Source: Cordylochernes scorpioides (Eukaryota; Arthropoda; Arachnida; Pseudoscorpiones; Chernetidae). From it: a DNA stretch of 64,000 nucleotides. The stretch is taken from NCBI GenBank assembly GCA_030710605.1, contig CP092863.1, forward strand, positions 139,524,173-139,588,172, in the 5' to 3' direction. The notes below the pieces were generated by a model. The model was not told where the DNA came from and did no database searches. It saw nothing but the letters and a program-made list of their open reading frames with translations. A program made the position numbers and the translations under genes. Positions 19,195-29,790 of the stretch are shown in pieces; position 1 is the stretch's first letter; every line of letters begins with the position of its first letter.

Positions 19195-19945
19195 TAAGAA
19201 ACATTCGCTTAATACAATAGAATATCCTCCTGGGAGGACACTCCCGCTAGAGGACACCTCTCTATAAAGGACAGTTTTCATTGACAAAATTACCATTTTT
19301 ACTATTTAGCAACTCTCTGGTAAGAGGACACCTCTGCCGAAAAGACACTTTGGTTCTGTAACTAGGTGTTGTCCTTTACAGAGAGGTAGTTCTACTGTAG
19401 CTGCTCTCTGGTAAGAGGACATCTCTCCCTAAAGGACACTTTAGCTCTGTAACTAGGTGTTGTCCTTTACAGAGAAGTAGTTCTACTGTAGCAACTCTCT
19501 GGTAAGAGGACATCTCTCCCTAAAGGACACTATGGCTCTGTAACTAGGTGTTGTTCTTTACAGAGAGGTAGTTCTACTGTAGCAACTCTCTGGTAAGAGG
19601 ACATCTCTCCCTAAAGGACTTTTGACTCTGTAACTAGGTGTTGTCCTTTACAGATAGGTAGTTCTACTGTAACAACTCTCCGGTAAGAGGACAACTCTCC
19701 CTAAAGGATACTTTGGCTCTGTAACTAGGGGTTGTCCTTTACAGAGAGGTAGTTCTACTGTAGCAACTCTCTGGTAAGAGGACATCTCTCCCTAAAGGAC
19801 TTTTGACTCTGTAACTAGGTGTTGTCCTTTACAGATAGGTAGTTCTACTGTAACAACTCTCTGGTAAGAGGACACCTCTCCCTAAAGGACACTATGTCTC
19901 TGTAACTAGGTGTTGTCCTTTACAGAGAGGTAGTTCTACTGTAGT
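19195..19945. repeat. 91-bp array built from a pogo-like MITE
   Basis: Seven to eight units of about 91 bp (CTCTCTGG at 19404 and 19495). Each unit has CTCTCTGGTAAGAGGAC facing GTCCTTTACAGAGAGGTAG. Together these resemble the inverted ends of pogo/Tigger-type MITEs (minus-strand CTACAGTAGAACTACCTCTC). The outer left end at about 19220 also carries a GAGGACACCTCTCTATAAAG copy. Confidence 0.8.
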
Positions 19946-20329
19946 TCTATTTCTTATCAATAGATGGCACTTTATTGTCTTATAATTAATTAAAACACTA
20001 AATTGACCATACAGTAGAAGACTGAGTAAAGGAAAAAAAATGGGGAAAAAGATAACTTTGAAAAGTAATAAGGATGGATAGTTAGATAAAAAGGGAATTG
20101 CAGCAATCAAAGATATTTCGAAAGAAAAAAAAACAGATAAAGGAGAAAGGTCGTAAAAAATATAGGAGATTTTGGGAAATTGAACAAATTCCTCTACCGG
20201 AGATAAAAGCCATAACAAGATAATGGAAAATAAAAGAGGAAAAATATATTCTAATAAAACATATATTTACTAACAACTATAAATTCTGTAATGAAATAAA
20301 TTTCAACTATCAAACTATATATATATATT

Positions 20330-20595
20330 CGTTGATTTTTAATAAATACCTGTTTCATGGTTTTCAGGATGCCCCAAAGACCAGTCTTTTGATCGTTGAG
20401 GTACAGATTGTACCACGCTGATGAGGGCCAAAAGCCCGAAACGCTTACGTGGTTAGCTTTTCTTGATTAATCAAGAAACGGTGTTTGGCCAATTCTGGAA
20501 TAATTAAAAATCAACGATTAGTTGATATTTATTCCGATAGATGGCGCAAGCCATCAGCAACTTTCAGTTGCACGATCAGGAAATGCCTTTTTTCT
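20330..20595 (+). mobile_element. HH-1 element copy, right half plus hammerhead
   Basis: From the ribozyme rightward it matches 5722-6098: TTGATTAATCAAGAA, GGCCAATTCTGGAATAATT, ATTCCGATAGATGGCGCAAG, CAGTTGCACGATCAGGAAAT. The left arm is replaced by unrelated sequence. Confidence 0.8.
20412..20453 (+). ncRNA. HH-1 hammerhead candidate with CTGATGA core
   Basis: Helix I is ACCACG/CGTGGT (6 bp). Core CTGATGA (20418-20424). Helix II is GGGC/GCCC. GAA is intact. The palindrome ACGCGT has mutated to ACGCTT, so helix III is damaged. Confidence 0.55.
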
Positions 20596-21240
20596 TAATA
20601 TATAATTATCTTTTTTTTTTTTCAATAGTACAGACTGTGTATTTTGCATGTATTAACAAGATATCAATAAAATTATTTTAATTGTCAAATTTTCTATATA
20701 AATAAAACGGAGAACAACGTCCTAAAAAGAAGAAGGTTTAGTTTAGCAAGAAGTTATTTATATCTGGATGTCAGAAAATGTCGGTAATTGGAGGGAATAG
20801 AGACACTCCACAGAATCCTCTCTCTCTCTATATTTATTTTTATCTGGCACCCTTGGCTATGTAAGAAAAAAAAATGGCGTCTCGAGAGGTGCTCTAGAGG
20901 ATTATGGGAAACACTGTGTGATACCGGCTGGGATGTCCATCTGGAAAACGTCAACATTATCAAATGAATCTCGCCTAAAACATGTCACTCTTCGTATGAC
21001 GTTTATAAATCTACGCAAACTGATAAGACATCCCTTCACCGTTTTTTCTTACAAGTTCATTGCCCTCGTCTTAGTCCTAGTTTTTTATTACAATTCAGAC
21101 AATACGCAAATACGATTGATTTGCACAATATAGGACATTTAAACTTTTTTTTTTTATGTTCATTATGTCCATAGGTTTACTAAACACTCCTAATCTGCCT
21201 TCCATAGAAAATGCAGGGTATATTCCAAAACCAATCTAAT
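20596..21240. other. Mixed stretch without a recognised gene
   Basis: Around 20605-20690 there is a weak copy of the dispersed 3' end also at 30155-30355 (AGTACAGACTGTGT, ATCAATAAAAT). ORFs at 20918-21133 have no recognisable domain. Confidence 0.4.
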
Positions 21241-21244
21241 ACAT

Positions 21245-21430
21245 AAAAAAAACGTCGGGTAACACCCTCGATTCCCGACAGCCATGAACCGGGATTGAAT
21301 CCCGCATTAACCTTTTGTTTTAATATGTAAATAACCCTCACACATATTATTCATTGTTGTAAATATCATAAACTAGGTTGTTCTTTTTTCAGCGGTATCC
21401 AATAAAGTTATTTTGGAACCGAACCGAATC
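21245..21430 (+). mobile_element. SINE-1 copy
   Basis: The tRNA-derived head has GGGTAACACCCTCGATTCCC and a B-box-like GGGATTGAATCCC. The body reads AATATGTAAATAACC and ATCATAAACTAGGTTGTTCT. It ends in CAATAAAGTTATTTTGG. The same layout is found, inverted and better preserved, at 47697-47890. Confidence 0.75.
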
Positions 21431-21444
21431 TAATACAATAGAAG

Positions 21445-21510
21445 AGCGGTCTAGAGATTAATTTGGCGAAATCGCTGAGAGGGTTCACCACTGATGAGCC
21501 AAGTCTTCTC
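21445..21510 (+). ncRNA. HH-K two-hairpin hammerhead-like module
   Basis: Hairpin 1 is AGCGGT (21445-21450) with ATCGCT (one G-U pair). Helix II strands TTGGC and GCCAA are intact, as are GAA and CTGATGA. Hairpin 2 is GAGAGGG against the CTTCTC side, imperfect. The helix I strand is TAGAG instead of TGGTG and no longer pairs with CACCA. It shares this subfamily feature with 49629-49694. Confidence 0.5.
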
Positions 21511-21639
21511 ATTCGATGACATATCATTGCAGTAAGGTCTGTAGAGATAATATTTGTTGATATTATTGAAAAGAAACACATTGCCAGTAAATATATTTGT
21601 TACATATTTTTTTTTTACACGTACGATTCTTTTTGGAAA

Positions 21640-21780
21640 AAAAAAAACAATTTTCTACTGCCCTTAATGCAATAATAAAATGATGGGATGGCCTGGCTCA
21701 TCAATGGTGAACCATCCCAGCGGTTTCGCCAGTTTAATCTACCATACCGCTGTAATATAAGCTTATGAGCATAGTTCAAC
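21640..21780 (-). repeat. HH-K repeat copy, inverted
   Basis: Carries the module at 21685-21751 and the tail TGCAATAATAAAATGATGGG side. Faces the plus-strand copy at 21835, so the two form a loose inverted pair. Confidence 0.7.
21685..21751 (-). ncRNA. HH-K module with compensated hairpin 2
   Basis: On the minus strand: AGCGGT, A at the cleavage position, TGGT, linker, CTGGC, GAA, ACCGCT. Then GGGATGG, ACCA, TTGATGA, GCCAG, CCATCCC. Helix II is CTGGC/GCCAG where other copies have TTGGC/GCCAA. Hairpin 2 is GGGATGG/CCATCCC where others have GGGAGGG/CCCTCCC. The core has one substitution (C3 to T). Confidence 0.5.
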
Positions 21781-21834
21781 AAAAATTCAAGAGTTTATCT
21801 TCAGTATCGGTAAAACAGCCAAATGCATTATTAT

Positions 21835-21901
21835 AGCAGTATAGTAGATTAAACTGGCGAAACTGCTTGGGGGGTTCACCACTGATGAGCCAGGGTCTCC
21901 C
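21835..21901 (+). ncRNA. HH-K module with compensated helix III
   Basis: AGCAGT (21835-21840) pairs with ACTGCT, replacing AGCGGT/ACCGCT of other copies. Helix II is CTGGC/GCCAG. Core CTGATGA and GAA are intact and A is at the cleavage position. Helix I has one mismatch (TAGT against ACCA). Confidence 0.55.
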
Positions 21902-21934
21902 ATTATTTTTATCATTGCAGTAAAGGCAATAGAA

Positions 21935-22690
21935 AAATTGTTTTATTTCAAAAAAGAATTATACGTGTCAAAAATATTTTAAAAAATATATATAATAGAT
22001 GGCGCGCTAATGCATCATCATTTTACAATGTTCAGAAATGATTTTTTTTTATGTAGCAAATAAGTATCTGTTTGGTTAAAAATATATGTTTTATTCTTAT
22101 TTGTTAATTATTGTAGAAATTGTTGTTAAATATTATTCATTGATGTTATTCTATTCTTTATTGTTAATTTATATAATTCATTGTTTTACATAATTAATTC
22201 TTTATTGTTTTATTTTAATCTGTATATATTTTTATTGATTAATTTGTATTGATTCGGCAACAGTGTGTTGTTTATATTTTGTGTTTTGTTTAGTTTACTC
22301 GTTAGTCTAGTTAAATCGAGCCATCAATTCATGTTAGGCTAATCAAATTAATTCATGTAGCTTTTTATTCTAGAATCATTAAATTCGAAATTCCTTGTTC
22401 AATTTACGTAGAGTTCCCTTATTCAAGTTTACAGAACTCATTCAAGTGGACCATCGTTATACCGTAGCTCATAGCATTTGATCTAGGTAGTTAACGCGAT
22501 TACAGTATCTTATTTATTGAGAAAGTTTTCGAGCAACGACGTTATTCTACTGACTTATCAAAGTCAAGTGGAGAGATTTAGAGACAAAATCAAATGTTTA
22601 CCTCTCTCTTTGAAGAGCGTCGTTGTTCTCTAAATCTCTATTTTTTAAAACAATAAATATGATACTCATTGTTTTTTTCTTATTGATCTC
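21935..22690. other. AT-rich stretch, no gene recognised
   Basis: T-rich, with an imperfect inverted pair around 22510-22645 (GACGTT/AACGAC words and CTCTTTGAAGAGCG). No coding signal. Confidence 0.4.
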
Positions 22691-22812
22691 TGAATAACTA
22701 TTACACACAGCTTTATTAAAACCACCGGTTCGCCAATTAGCGGTTTCGCTAATTTAATCTACCAGACCGCTTCTTAGACAGCTCTAATATTCTGAATGAC
22801 TCTTCAAATTAA
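22690..22812 (-). repeat. HH-K repeat fragment
   Basis: The minus strand has AGCGGTC, TGGTAGATTAAATTAGC, GAAACCGCT, then diverges before the CTGATGA strand. Helix III is perfect but hairpin 2 is lost. Confidence 0.65.
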
Positions 22813-23010
22813 AGACACTTCGACCAGTAAATATTTTTTATTATCTCGACGTTTCGGCAAAAATCTTTTGTCCTCGTCGGGAACGAACAAAAATTAAAAC
22901 ATTTGGCTTATAAATATTTTAATGCTTTACCAAATGTTTTAATATTTGTTCGCTTCTGACGAGGAGAAAAGATTTTTGTCGAAACGTCGAGATAATAAAA
23001 AGATTTACTG
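22813..23010. mobile_element. Foldback with ACGT-type hammerhead motif in both arms
   Basis: The arms (about 22815-22900 and 22930-23010) are inverted copies. The plus-strand arm has CTGACGA (22956-22962), a GG-CAAAA-type stem II, GAA, self-complementary ACGT and C at the cleavage position (GUC). The minus-strand arm has CCGACGA. A fragment of the same family is inserted in the HH-1 copy at 43640-43730. Confidence 0.75.
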
Positions 23011-23019
23011 GCCGTGTAT

Positions 23020-23345
23020 TTATTGTTTGCGGAAGAGCATTGCTCGATGCAAATATTTGAATGTAATTCTACTGTCCTATAAGCTTATGTCCATAGTTTT
23101 CTTGAAAACCATTTCTGAGATTTCTTCCTTCAGTGTTGCGTATATAAGCAGAATCGTCCAATACAGTATTAGAGCTCTAAGAAGCGGTCTGGTGGATTAA
23201 ATTGGCGAAACCGCTGGGAGGGTTCACCACTGATGAGCCAAGCCCTCCCAATATATTTTTTCATCGCAGTAAGGGCAGTAGAAGTTTGTATTATGTATAA
23301 AAGAAACATTCGTGCTTTTAAATCCTTTCATTTTATATATATATA
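23020..23345 (+). repeat. HH-K repeat, best-preserved copy
   Basis: The leading part is CGGAAGAGCATTGCTCGATG, then TATGTCCATAGTTT and CAGAATCGTCCAATACAG. The two-hairpin module is at 23183-23249. The tail is TTCATCGCAGTAAGG, GCAGTAGAAGTTTGTATT, ATAAAAGAAACATTCG. No ORF is conserved between copies, so it is probably a non-coding element. Confidence 0.8.
23183..23249 (+). ncRNA. HK module: hammerhead strands in C-B-A order on two hairpins
   Basis: Helix III' AGCGGT 23183-23188, cleavage-site C 23189, helix I' TGGTG 23190-23194, helix II TTGGC 23202-23206, GAA 23207-23209, helix III ACCGCT 23210-23215, hairpin-2 stem GGGAGGG 23216-23222, helix I CACCA 23225-23229, core CTGATGA 23230-23236, helix II' GCCAA 23237-23241, hairpin-2 stem CCCTCCC 23243-23249. 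Every HHR core residue is present and all helices pair perfectly. Helices I and II cross between the loops of the two hairpins. A normal hammerhead has strand order A-B-C in some rotation, and this has not. Activity is unproven. Confidence 0.55.
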
Positions 23346-23539
23346 TGGCGTGTTATTGCTTTGTGTTGAAGTATCTTTAATTTTAAGAACTATGAATGCC
23401 GGCCAGGCAGCCTCTATCTTTACTCTGATAACTATTCACAATTTCACTTAATATAATGGTAATTTATAATGTATTTATTGTATTGATAAATTGATACTGA
23501 TAATATAGAATGGGTAGCTGATGAACATGTATTGTCCTG

Positions 23540-23980
23540 ATGGATATTTAAAGGGAGAGGTGCCCCTCTAGCTACATATATAGATGTATATATTCATATT
23601 ATATGCTTCTAACTCCTTACATTTATAAAGCGAACTATAAAATAGAATAGAGAAGTAAGACATTCGAAAAACCGTCGATATATTTAATGGCAACCTCTAT
23701 TCAAATCATTGTAGATATGCAAGGTATGCAAATCCCGCTAGTATCATCACTAGTAAAGTTCTGATGCATAATTAAAGGGAGAGGTGCCTCTTTTAGTATC
23801 TATATGGATATATATTCATATTATATGCTTCTAACTCCTTACATTTAGAAAGCGAACTGTAGAATAGAAGAAAAGCAAGATATTCGAAAAAATCGTCTGA
23901 TATTTTATGGCAAACTATTCAAATCACTGTAGATATGCAAGGTATGCAAATCCCGCTAATCCATTTAATAGGCTTCAAAA
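23540..23980. repeat. Roughly 220-bp tandem duplication of a dispersed repeat
   Basis: Two copies share GGGAGAGGTGCC, TATATTCATATTATATGC, TTCTAACTCCTTACATTTA and ATATGCAAGGTATGCAAATC. The start block ATAATTAAAGG.AGAGGTGCC also occurs at about 44862. Confidence 0.8.
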
Positions 23981-24484
23981 AAAGGTTCTTAAGAGCTTAC
24001 AATCGATATCTTAATGGGGGAAAGAGGGTGTTTTCCCTTTAAATAATTTATACTTTAATAAGTACTTGGGGAGAAAAGAAGATAATGTTCTTCCAAAGTA
24101 AATTCAAGAGGGGAGAGAAAAAACAAAGTTGAAAAGTAAAAAAAAAAAAAAAGATTAGATGAGAGAAAGTCTTCATTTATTTTTCATCGTTTCGGCCTCT
24201 CTCTGTGTAGGGCCTTGGGGAATTTGGGGGATGTAAGAAGGAAGAATCGCCCCCTCCACCCCAGACGTGCCCCCTGAGAGAGAATACATGCGGTGGGGGA
24301 GTTTGAATGTGGGGAACGTGGGGTTCCGTACAATAGGTACGAATTGGTTGGATAGATTTTCTTGGGTTCAAACATAGCTGAGATATTACATATGATTTAT
24401 AAGACTATCACTTAAGAGATTATAAGATAATTAAACAAAAAATAAGAAAAGATCAAATATGTGAAATAAACTCTGAGAAAAAAA
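23981..24484. other. Stretch without a recognised gene
   Basis: Overlapping minus-strand ORFs at 24177-24375 are proline-rich but resemble no domain I know. G-rich on the plus strand near 24205-24320. Confidence 0.4.
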
Positions 24485-24733
24485 CTGACAAAAACTATAA
24501 CAAGACTTAGAACAAAACACTATAAAGGAATGCCAATATATCCAGATGGCACAAGAACCTATAGGACATGTAACAACTGTCCTGGTGTGGAATTAACACC
24601 TACCCACATATTCTCATGTCCATCAATGGCCGCAGCCTTGCAGAACATTTAAATAGACCCAGAGCTGCAGTTTTACACACCCAAGATTGAGGACATTACT
24701 GCTGCTGTGATAGAGATGCGTGGAGACATCTGA
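24485..24733 (+). pseudogene. LINE ORF2 C-terminal fragment with its stop codon
   Basis: One frame reads LTKTITRLRTKHYKGMPIYP, then DGTRTYRTCNNCPGVELTPT and HIFSCPSMAAALQNI, meets an in-frame TAA at 24650, and continues IDPELQFYTPKIEDI to the natural TGA at 24731. The C-x2-C-x8-H-x3-C finger is complete and typical of the C-terminus of arthropod non-LTR retrotransposons. The premature stop and absence of RT make it a dead 5'-truncated copy. The 3' UTR follows at once (GAGGCTCTTCATTGGACACG, then an AAC-rich tail to about 24772). The last 26 codons plus UTR are the source of the 109-bp array at 35345-36650. Confidence 0.8.
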
Positions 24734-25011
24734 GGCTCTTCATTGGACACGACAACAATAGCAACAACAACTTAAGAGATTATAAGATCCACTTTGCAAT
24801 GATTAGCTTTGATTTTACATTTAAAAGGCTAACACAAAGTATTAAGACCAAATCCAAATAAATAATTTGGTTTTGATTTGAGTGATTTGGTCTTATTACC
24901 TTGTGTTTCTAATTTATAATCCAAATTGTGTGTGCTTTATCAGTTAAAATGCTATTTTCAGAGCTTGAAGTTCTTCAAGGGGCTTGTTTCTCTATAGTAA
25001 GACCAACCGCA

Positions 25012-25165
25012 ACAGTAAGTGTACGTAACAGAGATCTCAGACACATTTGTAAGTGCAAAAAGTTGATCGGCTTTCTACATGTATATACATGTGGTATAAT
25101 TACAGTAACATCATTTGCTAACTATCTACTATGATTATCATGGCGCACTTGGGATAAGTATCAAC
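25012..25165 (+). mobile_element. SINE-2 tail fragment
   Basis: Words ACATTTGTAAGTGCAAAAAG, CTACATGTATATACATGTGG and ATGATTATCATGG match the SINE-2 body. The tRNA-like head is not present. Confidence 0.65.
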
Positions 25166-25893
25166 ACAACAGTACCTAAATAATACTTCAAACGACTAAG
25201 TTCTATGTTCCCTCCAGTTCTATAATTGTTGCATACAGATGTTATATGGGTCATGCAACAGTCAAATGGGTTTAAATGGCATGATATGAAAGGCCCCGCC
25301 ATATGTTCCAATCTCACAATACGGGGAACAAGAGGGGGTGGTTGTGATCACTTGTGTTGTGGGGAGTAGTGGTGGTGGAACAGTCCCCGTCAATTTGTCC
25401 ATATCGATTATACGACCGTTACACAAAGTCGGTGACAGATTGCTCATGCGTAACGCCCAGTGACAAAAATCCGTTGCGTTTTGGATTATTATACGCCCAC
25501 GTGATGGTGACTTCCTCACGAAGAGATGATAATCATTTAAGGCCGCATTCAGCGTTCGGAAGAGAATAATAGATTCGCCGAATGTCGTGGTTTATTTGTA
25601 TGAGGAAAGTAAAGACTATAGAATGCAGCTGATTCCACAATCGTCTTTCCAATGATACGCTAACCTTGACATATGCACGGCGGAATGTGTGGGCCATTGG
25701 ACATGCGTCAGACCTGGAGGCTGTTGTTGGTTTCTGTGCTGTCTGAAGTATAGAAGCTCTATCTGTACTTTCTTTCTGTGGTGAACCTGTATAAGACCGG
25801 TAGTCTTAAGAACATGTAGTCAGAACAAAATAAAATAAGAGAACAGCCAATTTCAGAAGAAAGAACATCCCAAATCCAACACCACAAGGCTCT
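25166..25893. other. Relatively GC-rich stretch, no gene recognised
   Basis: Overlapping ORFs on both strands at 25262-25569 have no known domain and no supporting splice context that I can defend. Confidence 0.4.
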
Positions 25894-26007
25894 AATTATG
25901 TAAATATGTAAATACACTGTAAATATGTAAATAAACCTGTACATATTATCCATTATAAATACCATAAACTAAGTTTATATTTTTTAAAGTGCTACCTAAT
26001 AAAGTTT
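25894..26007 (+). repeat. SINE-1 body and tail fragment
   Basis: TATGTAAATAAACCTGTACA, ATTATCCATTATAAATACC, ATAAACTAAGTTT and CTACCTAATAAAGTTTG match the 3' two-thirds of SINE-1. The head is missing. Confidence 0.65.
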
Positions 26008-26545
26008 GAACTGGAAATTTTTCAAGGGAAGCTAAAATAAATATGCAAAAGAGGACCTTCTTAAAATCTTCAATTCAGTAGGAAGAGATGATCTATTAGA
26101 ACACGTGATATAAAAATAGATCATGAAAGTAAGAGATTGGTGATAAAAAAAAGAGAGAGTTTATGACAATATTTATCTGAACATGTCACGTACTGTAGGA
26201 CGCCATAAATTCTCAGTGTGTCGCAGTGAAGGACAAACTTTCACATTAACATGTCTCCTTCGGAGACAGATTTATTGATTAAAGTTTTTGAAGGAAAAAA
26301 GTTTTCACACGCCAGAAACCTGTTTGAAAGACAACTTGATGGATTGAAGAAAAAAAACATTTTTATGATTAGAATATCACACCGTTAAACCAGTTATATT
26401 CACACCTTGAGAGTTGTTTATATCGTAATTTATTATGTTTTTTTCAAGGTTGTTTACGTGCTTATATATAAGTTTGAGAAATATTTAACAAGTGAAGAGA
26501 TTCTGTTATACTTATTAGTAAGCTTTATTAATGTCTATTAAATTC
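26008..26545. other. AT-rich stretch, no gene recognised
   Basis: Nothing recognisable apart from poly-A tracts. Confidence 0.4.
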
Positions 26546-27065
26546 TTAACCCATGGCTTCACTTCAAAAACTTTTTTTATATATATATTTGGCTTCATTC
26601 CATATGATAGTCTATTCGTTCTTATATGGCTTCACTCCAGATAATGGTCTATTTGTTTCTATATGGCTTCATACAAAAAGGAGTCTATTTGCTTTTATAG
26701 GGCTTCACTCCAGATGTTGTCCTATTTGTTTCTATATGGCTTTACCCCAAAAATGGTCTATTTGTTTCTATTTGGCTTCATACAAAAAGGAGTCTATTTG
26801 CTTTTATAGGGCTTCACTCCAGATGTTGTCCTATTTGTTTCTATATGGCTTTACTCCAAAAATGGTTTATTTGTTTCTATATGGCTTCATACAAAAAGGA
26901 GTCTATTTGCTTTATAAGGCTTCACTCCAGATGTCCTATTTGTTTCTATATGATTTCCCTCGAAAAATTTATGGTCTATTTGCTTCTACATAACGCCATA
27001 CCAAAAATTATAGTCTTATTTGTTTCTATATGGTTTCACTACAGATAAGATGGTCTATTTCTTTA
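26546..27065 (+). repeat. 36-37 bp minisatellite
   Basis: About 13 units keyed by ATGGCTTCA or GGGCTTCACTCC (starts near 26591, 26628, 26665, 26701, 26738, 26774 and 26810) with a TCTATTTGTTTCTAT half. Because the unit is close to 36 bp, a 146-codon frame (26553-26993) stays open. It is a hydrophobic 12-residue repeat and probably not a protein. Confidence 0.88.
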
Positions 27066-28259
27066 TAGAAAGATTCTCACTTCACAGGCGATCATGGCCT
27101 ATCACTATAGGTGTGCGTTTTGATTTTTCGAATTTGGTTTAGATTTTTTTTTTTAACGTACAAAAAAGTAAAATATCGTTTTCGTGCTCTCACTCCTGTT
27201 TCCCTGCTTCCCATTTTCTTAACAGCTCTTTAGCTTCATATATCCTTAGGTATACAAAAAAAGGCAGTTTGTAATAGGTTCTGCAAGTCAAAACACAGAT
27301 TTATTATTAAATCCTGATTTCCTCAAACGAGGCTTTAGACCTTTTGACCTTTAGACCTTGTTGTTAGAAAAGGTACAAAATATAAGTTTGGAAATGTAAT
27401 TCAAAGGTCATATTCCTATCAAGAAAGCTGCTAGGAAAAAAATAGACTTCGGGGTTAGATACTCCAGAAAGAAGAAAAAAAAAGGTAAAAAAAAAAAAAA
27501 AAGCAGCTAACGTATAAAATAAAGAAATATTTCATGGGATTAAGGAAGACTTTTCCACAAGACACCGGAAGAGAAAATTGTTGAGTAGTGTTTTTCACCT
27601 AATTTCTAACGACATCTCTTATTCCATTAAAAGGAAAAAACTGAAGATCCTTGACTTTAATGGTAGGCTTTAAGGAGTAAGAAACACGAAAGTATCTGCC
27701 AAGATGCAAATACGGTAAAAATTTCGGTATAACGAGGCCCATTTGGTAGACTTGACCAAAACCGTGTTATAGCGTTATACAAAGGAAATCCTAAAAGACA
27801 ATTTGAGAGACTTGTACAAAGGGGGGAAAGCGTTAAAAGCGGGATAATATTCGAATTTTAATCGTTATAACAAAAGAGTTTTACTCAAAGTTCCCAAACT
27901 TTTTTTTTCTTCTTCAAGAAGAGATTTATGTTTGATTTGCATAGTTAGGTAAGAAGAATGTAGAAATAGGTGAGGTGTAAGATGCAGAGAACCGCATCGG
28001 TGGGAAAACCTCCCCTAAAAGTCCATGGTCAACGGTCAGAAAGAATATTAGCGACAAAAACGTCTTGTTTTGCCCACTGGACGGTCGGCCGGAAGCTAGG
28101 TCGGGTTGACTGACCAATGAGAACGCCAGGTAGCAATTAGCCTGCTGTCGAGATTAAGCTAGTAAAAAAGACATCGCTCCACCCACGCTTTTTGGTTCAG
28201 AAGGACTCAATCGGATGGAAGACTTAACGGGTGAAAACATGAGATGGGTTAAGGAACAA
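27066..28259. other. Stretch without a recognised gene
   Basis: 27690-27800 has GGTATAACGAGGCCC and CGTGTTATAGCG words, like the end of a decayed pogo-type element. 28060-28200 is GC-richer but has no domain-bearing ORF. Confidence 0.4.
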
Positions 28260-29790
28260 GTGGTTTATATTTAGCCGCGACGTCTACAAAGAGTCATCGC
28301 TAAAGTTATCAATTCAACCTCAAGAGCTCATGACCATGGCTAAAGTTCTCTTCTCAATTAAACACAGCAACAATAAAAGGCTGAACATATGTCTACATGT
28401 CTTCAAAAATTTTCTAGCTCACGTTAATCTTAGCTAAATTAATCTCATCAACAATGAAAGATTCAACACATAAGTCTAAATTCGACATCTCCAAGGCTGA
28501 ACATATGTCTACATGTCTTCAAAAATTTCCTGGCTCTTGTTAATCTTAGCGAAGACTCAACACACAGGTCTACATTCGACATCTCAAAAGAGCTCAAAAC
28601 CCTAATTAAAGTTTCCTTCTCAATTCAACTCAGCAACAATAATAGGCACAACATCTCCTTGATTCTCTCGAGTTCAACTTACTACCTAAATTCAACCGAC
28701 AATAATACAAAACTCAACAAACATCCGCATTCGATGTTTCCTAAGAGAGTTGTTCTTGGCCCTCGTTAAACTTTTTAAATTCAAACTCAGCGGCAATAAT
28801 TGACTTAACCTATGTCAACATTCAACATCTTTTAAGAGCTCTTGGCCTTCGCTAAACTTACTATTCAACCTCAGCAATAATTAGAGGCTTATGTTACATT
28901 CGACATCTACAAAGAGCTCATGACCCTGGCTAAAGTTCTCTTCTCAATTCAACACAGCAACAATAAAAGGCTGAACATATGTTTACATGTATTCAAAAAT
29001 TTACTGGCCCTCGTTAATCTTAGCTAAATGACTCTCAACAACAATGAAAGACTCAACACATAAGTCTACATTCGACATCTCCAAAGAGCTCATGACACCC
29101 TAGCTAAAGTTATCTTCCCAATTCAACTCAGCAACAATAATAGACACAATATGGGTCTACATGTTTCCAAAGAGTTCTTGACCATCCTTAATCTTAGTTA
29201 AATCAACCTCAGCAACAATAAAATACTCAATACATAAGTCTACATTCGACATCTCCACAAAAAGCTCAAAAGACCCTAATTAAAGTTCCCTTCTCAATTC
29301 AACTCAACAAAAATAATAGACACAATATGGATCTACATGTCTCCAAAGAGTTCTTGATTATTCAATTTAAATCAACCTCAGCAACAATATAAGACTCAAC
29401 ATAAGTCTACATTCGACATCACCAATGAGCTCATGACTACATATGACTACGTGTCTCCAAAGAATTCTTAGTTCTCGCTAATTTTAGTTAAATTAACCTC
29501 AGAAACAATAAGACTCGAGCATACATTCTACATCTCCAAAAAAGTTCCTCTCTCAACTCAGCAACAATATTAGACTCAACATCTCTCCAAAGAGTTCTTG
29601 GCCCTGTTTAATCTTAGCTAAATAAACCTCAGCAACAATAATAGACTCAACTTATGTCTACATTCAACAAGTCTCGACGTTAATTATCCTGAAAGAGCCC
29701 TTAGTCTATTTCTAAACCTTCCATATAAATCCAAACAATCTCAACGGCAATGGTAGACGGAATATTACATTCAACACACGTCTCTTTAGT
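28260..29790. repeat. Degenerate long-period satellite
   Basis: Irregular units of about 100-125 bp keep recurring words: TCAACCTCAGCAACAATAA, GACTCAACA, TCTACATTCGACATCTCC, AAAGAGCTCATGACC and CTTCTCAATTCAACTCAGC. Units differ by many indels, so the array looks old. Confidence 0.85.

Noticed and set aside
26553-26993. 146-codon ORF, longest simple candidate in the central part
   Set aside because: It is a 36-37 bp minisatellite whose period keeps a frame open. The peptide is a hydrophobic 12-residue repeat with no domain.
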